A DNA stretch of 60,232 bases from JALHOQ01 sp038144835. Its GTDB lineage: Bacteria > Bdellovibrionota > Bdellovibrionia > Bdellovibrionales > UBA1609. A model generated the notes under the pieces. The model saw nothing but the letters and a program-made list of their open reading frames with translations. It did no database searches and had not been told where the DNA came from. Every line of letters begins with the position of its first letter. Within the stretch, counting starts at the first letter, position 1. The position numbers and the translations under genes were made by a program. The stretch lies in contig JAYQON010000007.1 in the NCBI GenBank assembly GCA_038144835.1, forward strand, positions 1 through 60,232. Direction: 5' to 3'. Below, one piece after another: positions 53,643 through 60,232 of the stretch.

Positions 53643-55658
53643 ATGAGCGACTGGACTGTTAAAAAATCATCTGATCTTTACGGGATCAATTACTGGGGTG
53701 CAGATTTCTTTCGCATTAACACCCAAGGCAATGTTGAGATTACTCCAGCCGGCAGTAACGGCCCTGGTCTTGATCTACACAACCTTGTGCTCGATTTGCA
53801 GGAACGCGGTATCCGTATGCCCATCCTGCTGCGTTTTCCAGATATCATAAAAACACGCATAGAACTTTTAGCGGGGTGCTTTGCTCGTGCCATTGAAGAA
53901 GCAAAGTATGGTGGCGTATATCGCGGCGTTTACCCTATCAAGGTCAACCAACAAAAACATCTCGTTGAAGAGATTCTTGAGTTTGGACAGTTCCACCGCT
54001 TTGGACTTGAGGCGGGATCTAAACCTGAACTTCTGATCTCACTCGCGCAAATGGATACTCCAGGGGCGCTGATCATCTGCAACGGTTTTAAAGATCAAGA
54101 ATACATAGAAATGGCTCTGATCTCCCAGCGCCTTGGACGTAATACTTTCATCGTTGTCGACCGCTTCTCTGAGCTCCCGATGATTATTGCAGCATCCAAA
54201 CGCTTGAATATACGGCCTAACATTGGGTTGCGGGTCAAGCTTAACACTCCTGGATCGGGCCGTTGGTCGGAAACCTCTGGCGCAAAATCAAAATTTGGAC
54301 TTACCCCCTCAGAGATTGTTCGAGGAGTCGAAATTCTGCGGTCAGAAAATATGTTGGACTGCCTTCAACTCATGCATTTCCACATCGGTTCCCAGATTCC
54401 CTCAATTCACGCGATCAAAGCCGCCATGAAAGAAGGTGCACGTTTCTTTGCGGAAATTTATGCGATGGGTGCAAACCTCAAATACATCGATGTGGGCGGT
54501 GGTTTGGGAGTCGATTATGATGGTTCAGGCCGCTCTGACAGCTCAACCAACTACTCCGAGCAAGAGTACGCAAACGATATCGTTGCCACATTGCAGTCTA
54601 TCTGTGACGAAAAAAAGGTGCCCCACCCAGATATTATTTCTGAATCAGGCCGAGCTTTAGTAGCCCACTCCACATTGCTTGTCTTTGATGTGTTGGGGCA
54701 TAATGAAAACACTCTGCGCGACTACATTCTTGTAAACCCAGACAAAGAATCTCGACTAGTACAAGATCTCTGGGACATCTATCGCTCCGTGAGTAAAGAA
54801 AACGTCAATGAGTACTATAATGATTTGGTCGAGAAAAAACGCGATACTCTTCAATTATTTACGTACGGGGTTCTAAGTCTCGAACAAAGAGCTAAGGCCG
54901 AAGATCTTTTCCGTGCTATTGCCACTAAGATAGTGAATATCTGCAGAGAAAATTCTGAGCTGGAAGACATACGTTACGCCCTGGAACAAGAGTTATCCGA
55001 TTCTTATTTCTGTAATTTCTCCGTCTTTCAGTCTCTCCCCGATTCCTGGGCTCTAGACCAACTCTTTCCAATAATGCCTATTCACCGGCTGCAGGAGCGC
55101 CCCGATCGGCGAGCCGTCCTAGTAGATATCACTTGTGACTCTGACGGAAATATAACAAATTTTATCGATGCTGAGTCGGGCGGCGAACAAAAATATTTAG
55201 AGGTTCATACTCTCTACCAGGGCCAGCCGTACTACCTTTGCGCCTTCTTAACCGGCGCTTACCAAGAAATTTTGGGCGATTTGCACAACCTCTTTGGCGA
55301 TACAGATGCAGTGCATGTCTCCCTGACTGAGAATGGCTATCAAATTGATCATGTCGTTGAAGGCGACGATATCAAAGAGGTCTTACAGTACGTGGAATAC
55401 AACAGAGCTGATTTGTTGGAAAGAGTACGCAAAGCAACTGAAAGCAGCATTCTGAAAGGCACGATTTCGCGCTCAGAAGCTCGCCTCTTGCTTGAACATT
55501 ATGAACGTGGTTTATCCAGTTATACATATTTGACGGAAGAAACGACTATGCCGTTTATTCCGCAACGGAAGGAGTTCTCGCAAAATGGCTCAAACTCAGG
55601 GACCGATCAGTCAGTTCATAACCAAGAATTACAGACACTTCAACGCAGCCACTCTTAG
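53643..55658 (+). CDS. speA: Biosynthetic arginine decarboxylase
   Basis: This 671-residue PLP enzyme turns arginine into agmatine, the first step of one route to putrescine and larger polyamines. The PLP Lys lies in YPIKVNQQK (about 100), and FHIGSQIPS, DVGGGLGVDYDG and CDSDG, the last with the substrate-binding Asp, are present. The family usually ends near GLSSYTYL; about 34 more residues follow, the last of which overlap the next gene. Neither ornithine decarboxylase nor agmatinase is in the window. Confidence 0.97.
   Translation: MSDWTVKKSSDLYGINYWGADFFRINTQGNVEITPAGSNGPGLDLHNLVLDLQERGIRMPILLRFPDIIKTRIELLAGCFARAIEEAKYGGVYRGVYPIKVNQQKHLVEEILEFGQFHRFGLEAGSKPELLISLAQMDTPGALIICNGFKDQEYIEMALISQRLGRNTFIVVDRFSELPMIIAASKRLNIRPNIGLRVKLNTPGSGRWSETSGAKSKFGLTPSEIVRGVEILRSENMLDCLQLMHFHIGSQIPSIHAIKAAMKEGARFFAEIYAMGANLKYIDVGGGLGVDYDGSGRSDSSTNYSEQEYANDIVATLQSICDEKKVPHPDIISESGRALVAHSTLLVFDVLGHNENTLRDYILVNPDKESRLVQDLWDIYRSVSKENVNEYYNDLVEKKRDTLQLFTYGVLSLEQRAKAEDLFRAIATKIVNICRENSELEDIRYALEQELSDSYFCNFSVFQSLPDSWALDQLFPIMPIHRLQERPDRRAVLVDITCDSDGNITNFIDAESGGEQKYLEVHTLYQGQPYYLCAFLTGAYQEILGDLHNLFGDTDAVHVSLTENGYQIDHVVEGDDIKEVLQYVEYNRADLLERVRKATESSILKGTISRSEARLLLEHYERGLSSYTYLTEETTMPFIPQRKEFSQNGSNSGTDQSVHNQELQTLQRSHS
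55567..55574 (+). promoter_or_regulatory. Ribosome-binding site inside speA for the DHS-like gene
   Basis: GGAAGGAG lies ten bases before the ATG at 55585 and inside the last 30 codons of speA, which settles the start of the downstream gene despite the 74-base overlap. Confidence 0.75.
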
Positions 55659-56562
55659 GGACGCCGCTGAAGGTTATCGCCAGCATATTGACGGTGGCGG
55701 AAAAATGCTCGTAACTTTGGCGGGAGCCATGTCGACCGCCGAGCTTGGAATCTCGTTGGCTGAAATGATTCGCCAAGAAAAGGTCCATGCGATTTCGTGC
55801 ACAGGCGCCAACCTAGAAGAAGACGTCTTTAATCTTGTAGCTCATGAGGACTATCTGCGCATTCCTCACTGGCGTGAGCTTACCTGCGATGATGAAATGG
55901 CATTGCTAGACAAGCATCTTAATCGCGTAACTGATACTTGTATCCCCGAAGAGCAGGCCATTCGAAAAATTGAAAAATTCGTGCTCAACAAATGGGAGCA
56001 AGCCTCTGCCGAGGGCAAAGCATACTTCCCACATGAGTACTTTTATCAAATTTTACGGGATGGTTCCTTGAAGCAAGCCTATCAAATAGATCCCAAGCAC
56101 TCTTGGCTTCTTGCTGCTTGCGAGAAAAACTTGCCTATTTTCGTTCCAGGCTGGGAGGATTCTACTCTCGGCAATATTTTTGCCGGTCGCTTGATGCAGG
56201 GAAAAGTAAAACGAGAATGTCTCAAATCGGGCCCTGACTATATGGTCGAGTTGGCCAATTGGTATATGAAGTCTGAAAACTCAAAAGGCATTGGTTTCTT
56301 CCAAATTGGTGGCGGTATTGCCGGTGATTTTCCAATTTGTGTAGTCCCTATGCTTGAGCAAGATATGGAGCGCAACACTGCAAAATGGTCCTACTTTTGC
56401 CAAATCAGTGATTCCACGACGTCTTATGGGTCCTATTCAGGAGCAACGCCAAATGAAAAAATCACTTGGGGTAAACTTGATAAGAACTCACAAAGATTTA
56501 TCGTAGAATCTGACGCTACAATTGTCGCGCCTCTCATGTTTGCTTACATCATGGGATGGTAA
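55585..56562 (+). CDS. Deoxyhypusine-synthase-like protein
   Basis: The 325-residue protein matches the DHS family: MLVTLAGAMSTAELG, SCTGANLEEDVFN, GGGIAGDFP, and the WGK motif with Lys297 in the position of the catalytic Lys of eukaryotic deoxyhypusine synthase. Bacteria lack eIF5A, so the target cannot be hypusine formation. Known bacterial relatives make homospermidine or are of unknown function. It overlaps speA by 74 bases and shares its transcript, which points to a polyamine substrate, perhaps agmatine, putrescine or spermidine. Substrate is inferred from context. Confidence 0.88.
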   Translation: MAQTQGPISQFITKNYRHFNAATLRDAAEGYRQHIDGGGKMLVTLAGAMSTAELGISLAEMIRQEKVHAISCTGANLEEDVFNLVAHEDYLRIPHWRELTCDDEMALLDKHLNRVTDTCIPEEQAIRKIEKFVLNKWEQASAEGKAYFPHEYFYQILRDGSLKQAYQIDPKHSWLLAACEKNLPIFVPGWEDSTLGNIFAGRLMQGKVKRECLKSGPDYMVELANWYMKSENSKGIGFFQIGGGIAGDFPICVVPMLEQDMERNTAKWSYFCQISDSTTSYGSYSGATPNEKITWGKLDKNSQRFIVESDATIVAPLMFAYIMGW

Positions 56563-56587
56563 GGTCGGAAGCGACATTACCGACCTT
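56561..56587. terminator. Hairpin between the DHS-like gene and the convergent gene
   Basis: An eight-base-pair stem (AAGGTCGG with CCGACCTT, 11-base loop) includes the DHS-like stop codon and lies between two converging genes. No T tract follows on either strand, so intrinsic termination would be weak. It may be an RNA end-stabilising hairpin. Confidence 0.4.
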
Positions 56588-56604
56588 GAACACCAAGAAT
56601 TGAG

Positions 56605-57468
56605 TTACCAGTTCCTTGCTGGATAACCTGGCCCATTCACTCGAGGAGGAATGGGTCGAGAGGAATAATAAGGGTCATCCTGCCACTGCCTTCGCCAATA
56701 TTCCTCGGCCTCACGCCGTCGACGAGCATTTTCAATCTGCCGCCGTTCACGCTCTTCAAATGCATCAGTTTCTGTTAGTGGACCAAAACGCCCACTATTC
56801 ACTGGCGGAGGTAGAGGACGACGTACCTGCTGATTTCCTCGGGCCGCAGGAGGAACCAACTGTAAAGGTTCTCCTGGCCGTTTTGAATCTCCAGCTCTAC
56901 GACTATCAGCTGCCCCCCCCTGACCAGGGACAGGGACGCGATTGACTTGCTCAATCAGTCGCTGTTGGCCATTTTCAAGGCCATCAGCAAACGAGTAAAG
57001 ATCTGTTTTCGGATTTTGATTAAAGTGATGAACCAGCGCACGCATCACCAAGGACGTGTCATTGCCTTTAACTTTGCGTAAGCCTTTTAGAGCGTCCTCG
57101 AGATCTACCGATAAACTGGAGGCCTTCCCTGTGATTGATTTCTCATTCACCAAAATATAATTGGAATTCTGGCGTTCAAGTATAAAGACGTAACCAACCT
57201 GATTTCCGTCTTCGGTTACCGCTACAGAAAAAAACGGATGATCTGCATAACGGACAATATCTGCGTTCAAGGAACCTGACCGCCCTTGCAACTTATCACC
57301 AGGCCGAATTATTCCCTTAAAGACTGCGGAGCCCCGGCTCCCATTAATTTGAACTTCAACTGTGTTATCTGCTCGGTCAGTAAGCTTTTCAAAAGAAATC
57401 TGAGCCTGAACGGAGGCAACAGACAAACTCACAAACACAAGAATCAAGTAAGCAATTAGACGTCGCAC
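56605..57468 (-). CDS. Exported protein of unknown function with Arg/Pro-rich tail
   Basis: The 287-residue protein has a signal peptide (cleavage near VQA, about residue 22). About 150 residues of mixed alpha/beta follow (EVQINGSRGSAVFKG, YVFILERQNSNYILVN). The last 120 residues are low-complexity: Gly/Pro/Arg-rich, then a run of Arg/Glu helix (ERRQIENARRRREAEEYWRR) and a Tyr/Pro/Arg end. The basic tail could bind peptidoglycan, nucleic acid or a membrane surface. No family is recognised. Confidence 0.6.
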   Translation of the reverse strand: MRRLIAYLILVFVSLSVASVQAQISFEKLTDRADNTVEVQINGSRGSAVFKGIIRPGDKLQGRSGSLNADIVRYADHPFFSVAVTEDGNQVGYVFILERQNSNYILVNEKSITGKASSLSVDLEDALKGLRKVKGNDTSLVMRALVHHFNQNPKTDLYSFADGLENGQQRLIEQVNRVPVPGQGGAADSRRAGDSKRPGEPLQLVPPAARGNQQVRRPLPPPVNSGRFGPLTETDAFEERERRQIENARRRREAEEYWRRQWQDDPYYSSRPIPPRVNGPGYPARNW

Positions 57469-57602
57469 TCCCTACTCCCTTTAGCCATGAATTTTCCACA
57501 CACTATGTCCAAATGCTAACCGCTCGTTCGCTATTAGAACTAATAAGTGCGCTCTGAATGACCGAATTCACAGTGAGGCAAGTTAAGTGCCAGATTCCCG
57601 CT

Positions 57603-58292
57603 TTAATGCTCTCCATCGACAATCGCCGCACTCATTGCAGATCGTATTTGGCCTAACATTTCTTCAAGGCCCTTTAGCGTAGCCTTTTCTCTAAAATCAA
57701 ACGCTGACTTGCTTTTGAGAACATTCAAGTTGTTCTCAATAACCTGAATCCGACTGACAGCCCGTGCAAGATAGTTCCTTGAGATGATGTGCAAAGCCAT
57801 CGGCCTAGAAGCTACAGCAACTAGAATCTGATCCTCGACAGCAATTTCCCTTAATACCCGGTATATTTGCGCCTCAATTAGTGCAATTTTTCCCGCCGAA
57901 GAATTTCGGTTCATAGCAGAAGTAAAGTCCAGCATGCGAAAATTCAAAGCCGACCTCCTTGTAGCGATAGACTTTTCGCCCAATGCCAAAAACGTATTTG
58001 TGGATGATGGAGGATTTTTAAGTAGAGATTCACTTTGGCTAAGGTAGCGTACAATCTCAACAACTTGTTGATACCTTTCTATCTCCGAATAAGTGGGCTG
58101 GCAGATTAATCTCATTGTATCTGATTTAAAAAATACACAACCTTGTGAGCGTAGACCTTTTTCAGACAAGAGCTTAGGTGACTGATCAGCGTCCGAAGTG
58201 GGCTTTTTCAAACCCAAGTCAGGTTGACCGCAAGCCGTGAGTGCCATAATGGCAAAGACCGAACCTGCAAGTGCGTAATTAGTTAGTTTCAT
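57603..58292 (-). CDS. Lipoprotein of unknown function
   Basis: The 229-residue protein has a lipobox ending in LTAC (Cys21) after a short signal peptide and a strong Shine-Dalgarno (GGAAGGGA). The mature part has two Cys (in QGCVFF and LICQP) that could pair, then a long helical region rich in Glu, Arg, Ala and Leu. No domain is recognised. It is transcribed divergently from the 58570 gene across a 277-base gap. Confidence 0.65.
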   Translation of the reverse strand: MKLTNYALAGSVFAIMALTACGQPDLGLKKPTSDADQSPKLLSEKGLRSQGCVFFKSDTMRLICQPTYSEIERYQQVVEIVRYLSQSESLLKNPPSSTNTFLALGEKSIATRRSALNFRMLDFTSAMNRNSSAGKIALIEAQIYRVLREIAVEDQILVAVASRPMALHIISRNYLARAVSRIQVIENNLNVLKSKSAFDFREKATLKGLEEMLGQIRSAMSAAIVDGEH

Positions 58293-58474
58293 ATTTTATT
58301 TCCCTTCCTGACTTATTTCCGAAAAATGGTCTTTTTATTTTTCTAATTTTTCTCGACTTAACTTAGCGATGGCGAGCAATGCAAGCTGCAGTCCGCTGCG
58401 ATCAATCTCTAAGTTACTGATTTTATTTAGTTAAATAATCCTCAAATTACATTTCTTTCCGGCTTTGCGGACGT

Positions 58475-58490
58475 CGATTCCTAGGAATCG
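58475..58490. promoter_or_regulatory. Perfect 16-base palindrome between two divergent genes
   Basis: CGATTCCTAGGAATCG is its own reverse complement over all 16 bases. It lies in the 277-base gap between the lipoprotein gene (minus) and the TIKI-like gene (plus), 80 bases before the latter. It is a candidate operator for a dimeric regulator. The rest of the gap shows AT-rich stretches but nothing else clear. Confidence 0.45.
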
Positions 58491-58569
58491 GATACCAGAG
58501 CTGCGGGTGGCACTGTTATTGGACCACTCTAATGAGTTCGACTTACAAGCCAATCAGGAGGTCGATTAA

Positions 58570-59604
58570 GTGATAGAAATGCATACCTTAGAAACGCATA
58601 AGGGCTCATTGTCTAAACTTTTGACAGCCTTGGTGGTGTCCGCCCAGCTATCAATCGCCCAGCTTGCGGAAGCTCAGCCAAGTTGTCAGATTGGCCAACC
58701 TGAGGCCCATGAGCCTCTCGCAGACCGGCGTCTTTTTGTTAATTTTCCGGACGGACACAACATCACCATTGTGGGACACTTCCACGGAGAAACCTCAAAA
58801 ACCTCGAAGCTAGGTCTTTTGGCTACAGATAGGGACTCTTCAAACGAGTACCTCTTGGGGTCTGCACGCAAACGCCTGGATGAACAAAAGGCCGTGCTCA
58901 AGGATTTCAGAGAAGAGGTTTCGTATATTGTAGAGGAAAGCAAGAAGGGTTCGATAAAATTTATAGCGCTCGAAAATGGTACCCGGACATTTTCTAGCCT
59001 CAACAAAATTAGCAAAGTCTTTGAGGTGATGGCTCTAGCAAATTTCAATCGTCGTGGAATATCTGACCTTCAGCTCTTAAATGACGCGTTTTTAGTCTTT
59101 ATCGGCCCCACCCGATTTATTAAAATGCGTTCTCCGCAAACTTTGAGGGCCATTCGAATTATCCCTATCGAAGATGATCATCTTATGAAGAAGAGTCTAA
59201 ACAGCATTGATGAGTTTTTAGAGACCATGGAAAATTTTAAAAAAAGCCTTCCCGCTGGTCATTCTTTACATAAAACCATTGAGCATCTGGCTGATAGTGG
59301 CTTTTATAGTTATCACGAGACGTTAAAGACTCCATCGGACCAATTGATCAGTAGCGCTCTGGCCGCGACTCCCGTTGAATTTCGCGAAAAAATGGAGGTA
59401 TTGGTAAAAAAACTTATAAGAGTGATGAACGAACTCAATCAGCGTGATTTAGCTAAAAGCCAAAAGCTTATACAGCAAGCTACCTCTGGAGTTTACTTTG
59501 TTGGCCTTTCACACCTTAGATCTTTAGCCAGTAAGCTTGCAGAGGCTTGCCAAAGCATACACGCACCAAAAGCCGAACAAAGTCAGCCAACTACGGTTCA
59601 GTAG
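58570..59604 (+). CDS. Exported TIKI/TraB-like protein (distant)
   Basis: The 344-residue protein starts at a GTG eight bases after AGGAGG and has an N-terminal hydrophobic segment (about 15-35) ending near AEA, probably a signal peptide. The sequence holds the three landmarks of the TIKI/TraB/GumN and ChaN-like fold: IVGHFHGE near residue 70, FIALENG (Glu135), and a C-terminal VYFVGLSHLRSLASKL (Gly312, His315). In that family the GxxH pairs and Glu bind a metal or act in hydrolysis. Overall similarity is low, so the call is tentative. Function is unknown. Confidence 0.45.
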   Translation: MIEMHTLETHKGSLSKLLTALVVSAQLSIAQLAEAQPSCQIGQPEAHEPLADRRLFVNFPDGHNITIVGHFHGETSKTSKLGLLATDRDSSNEYLLGSARKRLDEQKAVLKDFREEVSYIVEESKKGSIKFIALENGTRTFSSLNKISKVFEVMALANFNRRGISDLQLLNDAFLVFIGPTRFIKMRSPQTLRAIRIIPIEDDHLMKKSLNSIDEFLETMENFKKSLPAGHSLHKTIEHLADSGFYSYHETLKTPSDQLISSALAATPVEFREKMEVLVKKLIRVMNELNQRDLAKSQKLIQQATSGVYFVGLSHLRSLASKLAEACQSIHAPKAEQSQPTTVQ

Positions 59605-59606
59605 GG

Positions 59607-60232
59607 CTAATTAGAAAGTGCCTTGCGTGGATCGTAAGCCTCACGTATGCCCTCGCCTATAAATGTAAGAGCAGTCAAAGAAATCACCATCGCGAGAGAT
59701 GGGTATACGGCCAACCACCAAGCGATCGTAAAGTAATTCTGTGCCTGTTGCAGTAACTCACCCCAGCTGGGAGTGGGTGGCGGAAGCCCCATGCCCAAGT
59801 AATCCAAAATGGCCAGCATCGATATGTATCCAGCTATTTCAGCTGGCGAAAAAGTAATGAGGGGGCCAAGGCCATTTGGTAATATATGACGAAAAAGAAT
59901 CCGAAACGTACCCACGCCCTGAGCTTTAGCCGCTTCTACAAACTCGCGCTTACGTAACTTTAAAAACTCCGCGCGCATAAAAGTTGAAATTCGCATCCAA
60001 CCTAACAACACAGAAAAGGCGACCAGCAACCAAAGAGAAGATCCCAGAAAAGCAATCAGGGTCAATAGCATTAACAGATAAGGGAGAGAATCAAAAATCT
60101 CGACTAGTCTTTGACCGAAGAGGTCCAAGCGACCACCCCAGTATCCCATAACAGCGCCAGCCAGGGTGCCAACTAAAAAAGAGAAAAACCAAACTAAAAC
60201 CGCAAACCCAAACGAGTACCTAAATCCATAAG
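59607..60232 (-). CDS. Peptide-type ABC transporter permease, 5' end missing (DppC-like)
   Basis: The frame is open to the end of the window, with 208 complete codons visible. The N-terminal visible part (YGFRYSFGFAVLVWFFSFLVGTLAG) and the next segment (VMGYWGGRLDLFGQRLVEI) match the first helices of DppC/OppC after the LGTD motif, and the C-terminal EAA-type loop (FVEAAKAQGVG) and LDYLGMGLPPPTPSWG are typical. A Met at 60149 is internal. The rest of the transporter should lie upstream of the window's right edge. Confidence 0.9.
   Translation of the reverse strand, partial: YGFRYSFGFAVLVWFFSFLVGTLAGAVMGYWGGRLDLFGQRLVEIFDSLPYLLMLLTLIAFLGSSLWLLVAFSVLLGWMRISTFMRAEFLKLRKREFVEAAKAQGVGTFRILFRHILPNGLGPLITFSPAEIAGYISMLAILDYLGMGLPPPTPSWGELLQQAQNYFTIAWWLAVYPSLAMVISLTALTFIGEGIREAYDPRKALSN

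Noticed and set aside
58508..58522. Possible sigma-54 promoter (TGGCAC, five bases, TTGG) before the 58570 gene
   Set aside because: The essential GC of the -12 element is GG here, so it does not meet the consensus.
1..60232. CRISPR array, tRNA or rRNA gene, insertion sequence, prophage or toxin-antitoxin pair
   Set aside because: No direct-repeat array, cloverleaf-like segment, transposase, integrase, phage structural gene or small paired toxin-antitoxin genes were seen in any gap or coding region.

Overview
This 60 kb window is chromosomal DNA from a Gram-negative bacterium. The evidence is lipoprotein signals, several outer-membrane barrel candidates, an ExbB/ExbD pair, a TonB-like protein and a DsbA-like lipoprotein. 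Gene density is high: no gap exceeds 300 bases, neighbouring genes often overlap by a few bases, and GC is near 48% by eye. The protein mix (FHA/TPR signalling protein, CFI-box C-terminal sorting-type domain, SpeA next to a bacterial deoxyhypusine-synthase-like protein, many exported proteins of unknown family) fits a Bdellovibrionota or other former-deltaproteobacterial lineage. That placement is inference; no rRNA or phylogeny is available. No tRNA, rRNA, insertion sequence, prophage or CRISPR array was seen.

Layout. 1-6.7 kb: the end of an FHA-TPR membrane protein, a PP2C-like protein that appears to have lost its catalytic residues, a radical-SAM protein, a sulfatase-fold lipoprotein, ExbB/ExbD and an outer-membrane protein. 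6.6-11 kb (minus): lipA, dihydrolipoamide acyltransferase E2, lpd and lipB, one compact operon for lipoate and 2-oxoacid dehydrogenase. 11-15 kb: sfsA, a DsbA-like lipoprotein and three exported or anchored unknowns. 15-20 kb (plus): a polyprenol/DAG-kinase-like gene, pssA, asd, a CFI-box-CTERM protein and an outer-membrane protein. 19.9-21.6 kb: truA, rplM, rpsI and a bidirectional terminator. 21.6-23.4 kb (minus): an M23 peptidase and an active-looking PP2C phosphatase. 23.5-27.8 kb (plus): a TonB-like protein, a possible nucleotidyltransferase-fold protein and a homodimeric AceE-type E1. 27.8-29.2 kb: an O-methyltransferase and a HAD phosphatase.

29.3-34.6 kb: a complete oligopeptide ABC importer (binding protein, two permeases, fused double ATPase) closed by a terminator. 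34.8-37.8 kb: a second, non-lipidated family-5 binding protein translationally coupled to a membrane histidine kinase, with an inverted repeat over its start. This looks like a peptide-sensing pair without a local response regulator. It is followed by a 1017-residue exported protein with a transglutaminase-like Cys/His core. The stretch from 34.6 to about 41.8 kb reads AT-richer than its surroundings.

41.8-51.1 kb: a response regulator, trxB and an SDR (minus), a 2Fe-2S ferredoxin and a lipoprotein (plus), trmB (minus), ggt (plus), a diguanylate cyclase response regulator and an oligopeptidase B with a hydrophobic N-terminus (minus). 51.2-56.6 kb: leuS, speA and an embedded-start deoxyhypusine-synthase-like gene. 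56.6-60.2 kb: two exported unknowns, a TIKI/TraB-like exported protein and the 3' end of another peptide-type ABC permease that runs off the window.

Themes. Central metabolism is split: E2/E3 and lipoylation lie about 15 kb from the only E1 seen. Peptide uptake and peptide sensing recur. Many genes not internal to an operon lack a Shine-Dalgarno and have a -10-like box 5-13 bases before the start codon, suggesting leaderless transcripts. The strongest candidates for undescribed biology are the binding-protein/kinase pair, the FHA plus dead-PP2C pair, the CFI-box/outer-membrane pair and the SpeA/DHS-like pair.
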